Below the pieces are notes generated by a model. It made no database searches. It saw only the letters and a list, made by a program, of their open reading frames with translations, and had not been told where the DNA came from. 17,663 bases of DNA from Rhodospirillales bacterium. Lineage in GTDB: Bacteria > Pseudomonadota > Alphaproteobacteria > Rhodospirillales > JAPHTL01. Both the position numbers and the translations under genes were made by a program. Positions 14,476 through 17,663 of the stretch are shown here, piece after piece (the first letter of the stretch is position 1; each line of letters starts with the position of its first letter). The stretch lies in the NCBI GenBank assembly GCA_026193355.1, contig JAPHTL010000025.1, positions 1 through 17,663 of the forward strand. Direction: 5' to 3'.

Positions 14476-15840
14476 TTGACGGTTCTCATCAACAATATCC
14501 TCGCGGACCTGGAACGCTTGCCGGAGGTCAAGACCTTCGGACGGGTCGTGGCGATTCAGGGAATGCTGGTGGAGATTGCTGGCGTTCAGGGGGCCTTGTC
14601 GATCGGTGACCTATGCCATCTGGAGGGTCGGAAGCGCCGTTTGACATGCGAGGTCATCGGATTCCGTGATGGACGGGCGCTTGTCATGCCCTTTGGCCCC
14701 CTTGACGGCGTTGGGCTTGGCTGTCGGGCCGAGGTCGGCGCGCGGGAGCCGGTTATCTATCCTGATCCTTCGTGGCTGGGCCGTGTGATCAACGGCCTTG
14801 GCCAGCCAATCGATGGCAAGGGGCCGCTTTCATCGGGGGTCAAGGCCTACCCCGTCCGCAACCAGCCGCCACCGGCGCACACACGCAAGCGCGTCGGGGG
14901 GAAGATCGACCTCGGCGTACGTGCGATGAACGCGTTCCTGACTTGTTGCCGCGGGCAGCGGATGGGCATCTTTGCGGGTTCTGGCATCGGAAAGTCCACG
15001 TTGCTGTCGATGATGGCGCGGCACACGGATGCCGAAGTCAATGTCATCGGCCTTATCGGTGAACGGGGCCGCGAGGCCAGGGAGTTCATCGAGGACGATC
15101 TGGGACCGGAAGGAATGGCGCGGAGCATCCTGGTTGTTGCAACCTCGGACGAACCACCCCTTGTGCGCCGCCAGGCCGCCTATATGACGATGGCGGTCGC
15201 CGAATATTTTCGGGACCGGAACAAGGAAGTCCTGTGTCTGATGGACAGCGTCACCCGGTTTGCGATGGCGCAGCGCGAAATCAGCCTGTCTGCTGGTGAA
15301 CCTCCAGCAAGCAAGGGCTATACGCCGACCGTTTTCGCGGAGTTGCCCCAACTGCTTGAAAGGGCGGGGCCCGGGGCGGAGGGGCAGGGAAGCATAACGG
15401 GGCTCTTTACCGTTCTCGTCGAAGGCGACGACCACAACGAGCCGGTTGCTGATGCTGTCAGGGGTATCCTCGATGGACACATCGTTCTTGATCGGACGAT
15501 CGCCGAGCGCGGGCGGTTTCCGGCCATCAACATCCTGCGCAGCGTTTCGCGAACGATGCCAGATTGCAACACCCGCGAACAGAATGCCCTGATCGACAGG
15601 GCCAGACGACTGATGGCCGTCCATGAAGACATGTCGGAACTGATTCGCCTCGGCGCCTACCGCAAGGGCAGCGACCCACTGGTCGATGAGGCCATCTATT
15701 TCAATCCGGGCATTGAAGCCTACCTGTCGCAGGAGAAAGACGACCCCGCCAGTCTGGAGGGATGCTACAGGGCGCTTGCCGAAGTGCTGGAAATGGAATA
15801 CGTCCCCGCCGCCGTCCCACCCACAACGGTTGAGCGATAG
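14476..15840 (+). CDS. fliI: flagellum-specific export ATPase FliI
   Basis: 454 residues, usual for the family. Hexameric ATPase of the flagellar type III export apparatus at the inner face of the membrane. Seen: the N-terminal beta-barrel region (to about 95), Walker A AGSGIGKST at 167-175, GERGREAREF near 196-205, Walker B ending at D257 (VLCLMDSVTRFAMAQRE), and the type III ATPase block GEPPASKGYTPTVFAELPQLLERAG. The start taken here is TTG (14476), with GGAAACGGG just upstream; an in-frame TAG at 14461 excludes anything longer than a CTG at 14464. fliJ begins 8 bases after the stop. Confidence 0.95.
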   Translation: MTVLINNILADLERLPEVKTFGRVVAIQGMLVEIAGVQGALSIGDLCHLEGRKRRLTCEVIGFRDGRALVMPFGPLDGVGLGCRAEVGAREPVIYPDPSWLGRVINGLGQPIDGKGPLSSGVKAYPVRNQPPPAHTRKRVGGKIDLGVRAMNAFLTCCRGQRMGIFAGSGIGKSTLLSMMARHTDAEVNVIGLIGERGREAREFIEDDLGPEGMARSILVVATSDEPPLVRRQAAYMTMAVAEYFRDRNKEVLCLMDSVTRFAMAQREISLSAGEPPASKGYTPTVFAELPQLLERAGPGAEGQGSITGLFTVLVEGDDHNEPVADAVRGILDGHIVLDRTIAERGRFPAINILRSVSRTMPDCNTREQNALIDRARRLMAVHEDMSELIRLGAYRKGSDPLVDEAIYFNPGIEAYLSQEKDDPASLEGCYRALAEVLEMEYVPAAVPPTTVER

Positions 15841-15848
15841 GACGATTC

Positions 15849-16280
15849 ATGGCGAAAAGCCTCAAAACGCTGATCCGCCTCCACGAATGGCTTCTTGATG
15901 AGAAGCGGCGCGCATTGGGCGAACATATGCGTCAACTCGACCTTCTGGAAACCGGTGCACGCAATCTTGAATCGGAAATTGTCGAAGAGAAGGTCGCGGC
16001 GGGAGCCAATCCGACGGAAGGAGGGATCACCTACGGCGGTTATGCGCGCGCCGCCATCAAGCGGCGGAAACACTTCTCCGACGCCATCGCCACCAAGGAA
16101 GGCGAGATCGACGTCGCCCGCGATCACGTGATTGATGCCTTTCAGGACGTGAAGACCTTCGAAATCACGCAGGAAACCCGTGATCGGACCGAAGCCGAGG
16201 AACGGGAACGTGTTGAACGAATTTTCCTCGATGAGATCGGTCTGGAGAACTATCGCCGCAAGACAAGGGCGCAGAACTGA
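15849..16280 (+). CDS. fliJ: flagellar export protein FliJ
   Basis: 143 residues, nearly all helical and highly charged, as expected for the coiled-coil FliJ that sits in the centre of the FliI hexamer and links it to the export gate. Runs such as LIRLHEWLLDEKRRALGEHMRQLDL at the start and a long E/R/K-rich helix near 105-130 fit the family; sequence conservation in FliJ is low, so position directly behind fliI is part of the evidence. AGGA lies 7 bases before the ATG, and the fliI stop is 8 bases upstream. Convergent with the QueF-like gene after 43 bases that include a run of eight C (16297-16304). Confidence 0.87.
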   Translation: MAKSLKTLIRLHEWLLDEKRRALGEHMRQLDLLETGARNLESEIVEEKVAAGANPTEGGITYGGYARAAIKRRKHFSDAIATKEGEIDVARDHVIDAFQDVKTFEITQETRDRTEAEERERVERIFLDEIGLENYRRKTRAQN

Positions 16281-16323
16281 CCGGACACGGCCTTTACCCC
16301 CCCCGGTAGGTTTATCCCGGAAA

Positions 16324-16734
16324 TCAGATGAGTTTAAGACGTGAGAGCAGGGTTGGATTGTCCCAGCGTGGTTGGCGATCTTCCAGCATCACCCTGTGTG
16401 AACGCAAGCCGCCATCGTCACCGGGGGTGCTGTGTTCCAGCGTGACCTGAACCCAGCGGGGAATGACTTCGTTGTTCAGGTCGTCGAGTATCGTTGCCGC
16501 CGACTCTTCGATAGATGGCCAGTCTATTGAATTGAGAACGCCGAGGTATGTGATAAAGGCTTTCGGTTGAAGGATCTGCTTGTCCGGGACATAGCGGACG
16601 GTGACGATCGTGTTTCCGTCTTCCCCGACCTGGATGGAGCCGTCCAGCGTCGAAACGTAATCCAGGCGTGTGTTCGGGTTCGCTTCCGTCTCAAGGAACT
16701 TCCGGCGTTGCAGGGGGTCCAAGGGGTTCTCCAT
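16324..16734 (-). CDS. QueF-like T-fold protein without catalytic cysteine
   Basis: 136 residues. By eye the core aligns with the T-fold of QueF, the NADPH-dependent preQ0 reductase of queuosine synthesis: NPNTRLDYV near 19-27 (QueF: NRDYFVKF), TVRYVPDKQILQPKAFITYL at 45-64 (QueF: SYIPDEKMVESKSLKLYL), a Glu at E76/E77 where T-fold enzymes hold the substrate, and ILDDLNNEVIPRWVQV at 82-97 (QueF: IMNDLIELMDPRYIEV). The loop that carries the catalytic cysteine and aspartate (CPxTGQPD) is replaced by a shorter GSIQVGEDGN, and there is no cysteine anywhere, so it cannot do QueF chemistry. It begins 18 bases after the FliK-like gene, implying one transcript. Real function unknown; a binding or structural role near the flagellum is a guess. 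Confidence 0.65.
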   Translation of the reverse strand: MENPLDPLQRRKFLETEANPNTRLDYVSTLDGSIQVGEDGNTIVTVRYVPDKQILQPKAFITYLGVLNSIDWPSIEESAATILDDLNNEVIPRWVQVTLEHSTPGDDGGLRSHRVMLEDRQPRWDNPTLLSRLKLI

Positions 16735-16752
16735 CCTATTGTGTGGTAGTGA

Positions 16753-17663
16753 TCATACGATCACGCCCATTGTATGACTGCTTTCGATCTCTATACCGTC
16801 TATTTCAACAAAATCGGATGTTTCCTGGAAGGTCAACTGGCCCGTTAATCCCATCCCCTCGCAGGCCTGTATGAAAACGCCGCTTATTCCACGGGAAACC
16901 TCTTCATCAAGCGGGGTTTCTGTCCGGATGATCAGGTTGAGGTGATGGTCGGTTTCCTTGGCGAGACCGTCCAGTTGCATCCGCCCGAAGGCCGAAAGCT
17001 CCAGGTCGAAGATGAACCGTGTTCCGGCCTTGTCGTCGGAGCCGCCTTTCTTGCCACCTTTCTTCTTCCGTCTCAGATAAAGGCGGATCTGTTCAATGGC
17101 TGCGCCCGTGTGAACGGGCAGCAAGTATGCGCGCCAGTCGCCATGCGTGGAGTCGGTGATGGTGGCGGAATGCATGTTGAATTCATCGCCAAGCTTCTGG
17201 AGAAGACCGGGCTTTACCCGATCGAGAATTCGGGCCGCTGGCCCCCCCAGCCAACCTTTTACGTCGCCGCCCCGCAACGCCGATATGAAGAACAGGATGT
17301 TCGCCGTCATCATACCCCCCGGTTTCGGGATCGCGTTGTTGATGATGTGCTCGGCGACAGCCGGAGAAGATTGTTGGACGACACCCAGCGTTTCCACCAG
17401 CGTTGGCCATTCCCGCAGCATTGCGGAAGCCCCCGTTTGGGCGGCCATCGGGCCAGGGGGTGGTTGTGTCCGGGCGGGCTGCGGGACGGTTTCCAGAATG
17501 ATCTGGTTGGTTCCGGATGTGATCGGCGGGCGGCCCGCCAGCGCAAGGAGGCCGATCGGGGTCTGGATCAGGGTTTGCCCTTGCGAGGTGGTGCCGACGA
17601 TCTGGCCCGTCAAAACGGCTCCCGGCGATGGCGCTGCCTGCTGCCCTGTTACAGGAGGTGGCG
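16753..17663 (-). CDS. FliK-like flagellar hook-length control protein, C-terminal part
   Basis: About 303 codons visible; the frame stays open to the right edge, so the N-terminus is missing. A start at the TTG codon at 17613 would fall inside a continuous Pro/Ala/Gln-rich stretch and is unlikely. Layout seen: a Pro-rich segment, a beta-rich piece (GQTLIQTPIGLLALAG) of the kind repeated in alphaproteobacterial FliK-like proteins, a helical middle, and a C-terminal domain resembling the Flg_hook fold (FIFDLELSAFGRMQLDG, then helices and LTGQLTFQETSDFVEI). A lysine/glycine-rich insert (RRKKKGGKKGG) interrupts the start of that domain. FliK switches export from hook to filament subunits. The assignment rests on weak similarity plus the flagellar neighbours. 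Confidence 0.6.
   Translation of the reverse strand, partial: PPPVTGQQAAPSPGAVLTGQIVGTTSQGQTLIQTPIGLLALAGRPPITSGTNQIILETVPQPARTQPPPGPMAAQTGASAMLREWPTLVETLGVVQQSSPAVAEHIINNAIPKPGGMMTANILFFISALRGGDVKGWLGGPAARILDRVKPGLLQKLGDEFNMHSATITDSTHGDWRAYLLPVHTGAAIEQIRLYLRRKKKGGKKGGSDDKAGTRFIFDLELSAFGRMQLDGLAKETDHHLNLIIRTETPLDEEVSRGISGVFIQACEGMGLTGQLTFQETSDFVEIDGIEIESSHTMGVIV

Noticed and set aside
17611..17613. TTG at 17613 as the start of the FliK-like gene
   Set aside because: The reading frame continues without a stop to the window edge as a Pro/Gln/Ala-rich stretch, and no ribosome binding site precedes the TTG.

Overview
The window looks like a chromosomal segment of a flagellated alphaproteobacterium, most likely of the Rhodospirillales/Magnetospirillum kind. 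This rests on a canonical CtrA, a ChpT-type phosphotransferase, a GC-rich codon pattern, and a chpT - cheA - cheY - cheB - cheR - ctrA - fliI - fliJ neighbourhood. The assignment comes from protein recognition by eye, not a database search. No mobile element, CRISPR array, tRNA or rRNA was seen.

Left part (1-7155): molybdenum/tungsten and molybdopterin metabolism. On the minus strand, read right to left, lie tupB and tupC (a tungstate-type ABC permease and ATPase, but no binding-protein gene), an iron-containing alcohol dehydrogenase, and moaA, which runs off the left edge. Divergent from tupB, on the plus strand, are fdhD and mobA, overlapping by ATGA. A 329-base convergent gap rich in inverted repeats follows. 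Then comes a minus-strand gene encoding an unusual fusion of DUF2478 with a DUF4213/DUF364-type module. Divergent from it is a one-domain ModE-like regulator. A plausible Mo-box with the spacing of ModE operators lies just upstream of moaA.

Right part (7157-17663): cell-cycle phosphorelay, chemotaxis and flagellum. chpT starts one base after the ModE-like gene. It is followed by cheA (a hybrid kinase with an extra CheW-like domain and a C-terminal receiver), cheY, cheB and cheR, with a strong intrinsic terminator after cheR. ctrA faces the other way and shares an upstream region with fliI-fliJ. Convergent with fliJ are a QueF-like T-fold protein that contains no cysteine and the C-terminal part of a FliK-like hook-length protein, which runs off the right edge.

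How the genes fit together: ChpT would pass phosphate from CckA (not in the window) to CtrA, which in alphaproteobacteria controls flagellar and often chemotaxis genes. The Che proteins steer the flagellum whose export ATPase (FliI) and chaperone (FliJ) are encoded next door. MoaA, MobA, FdhD, TupBC and the ModE-like protein together would supply and regulate Mo/W cofactors for enzymes such as formate dehydrogenase. The least explained items are the DUF2478-DUF364 fusion, the cysteine-free QueF-like protein in the flagellar locus, the tight joining of a ModE-like regulator to chpT, and the structured gap at 4995-5323.
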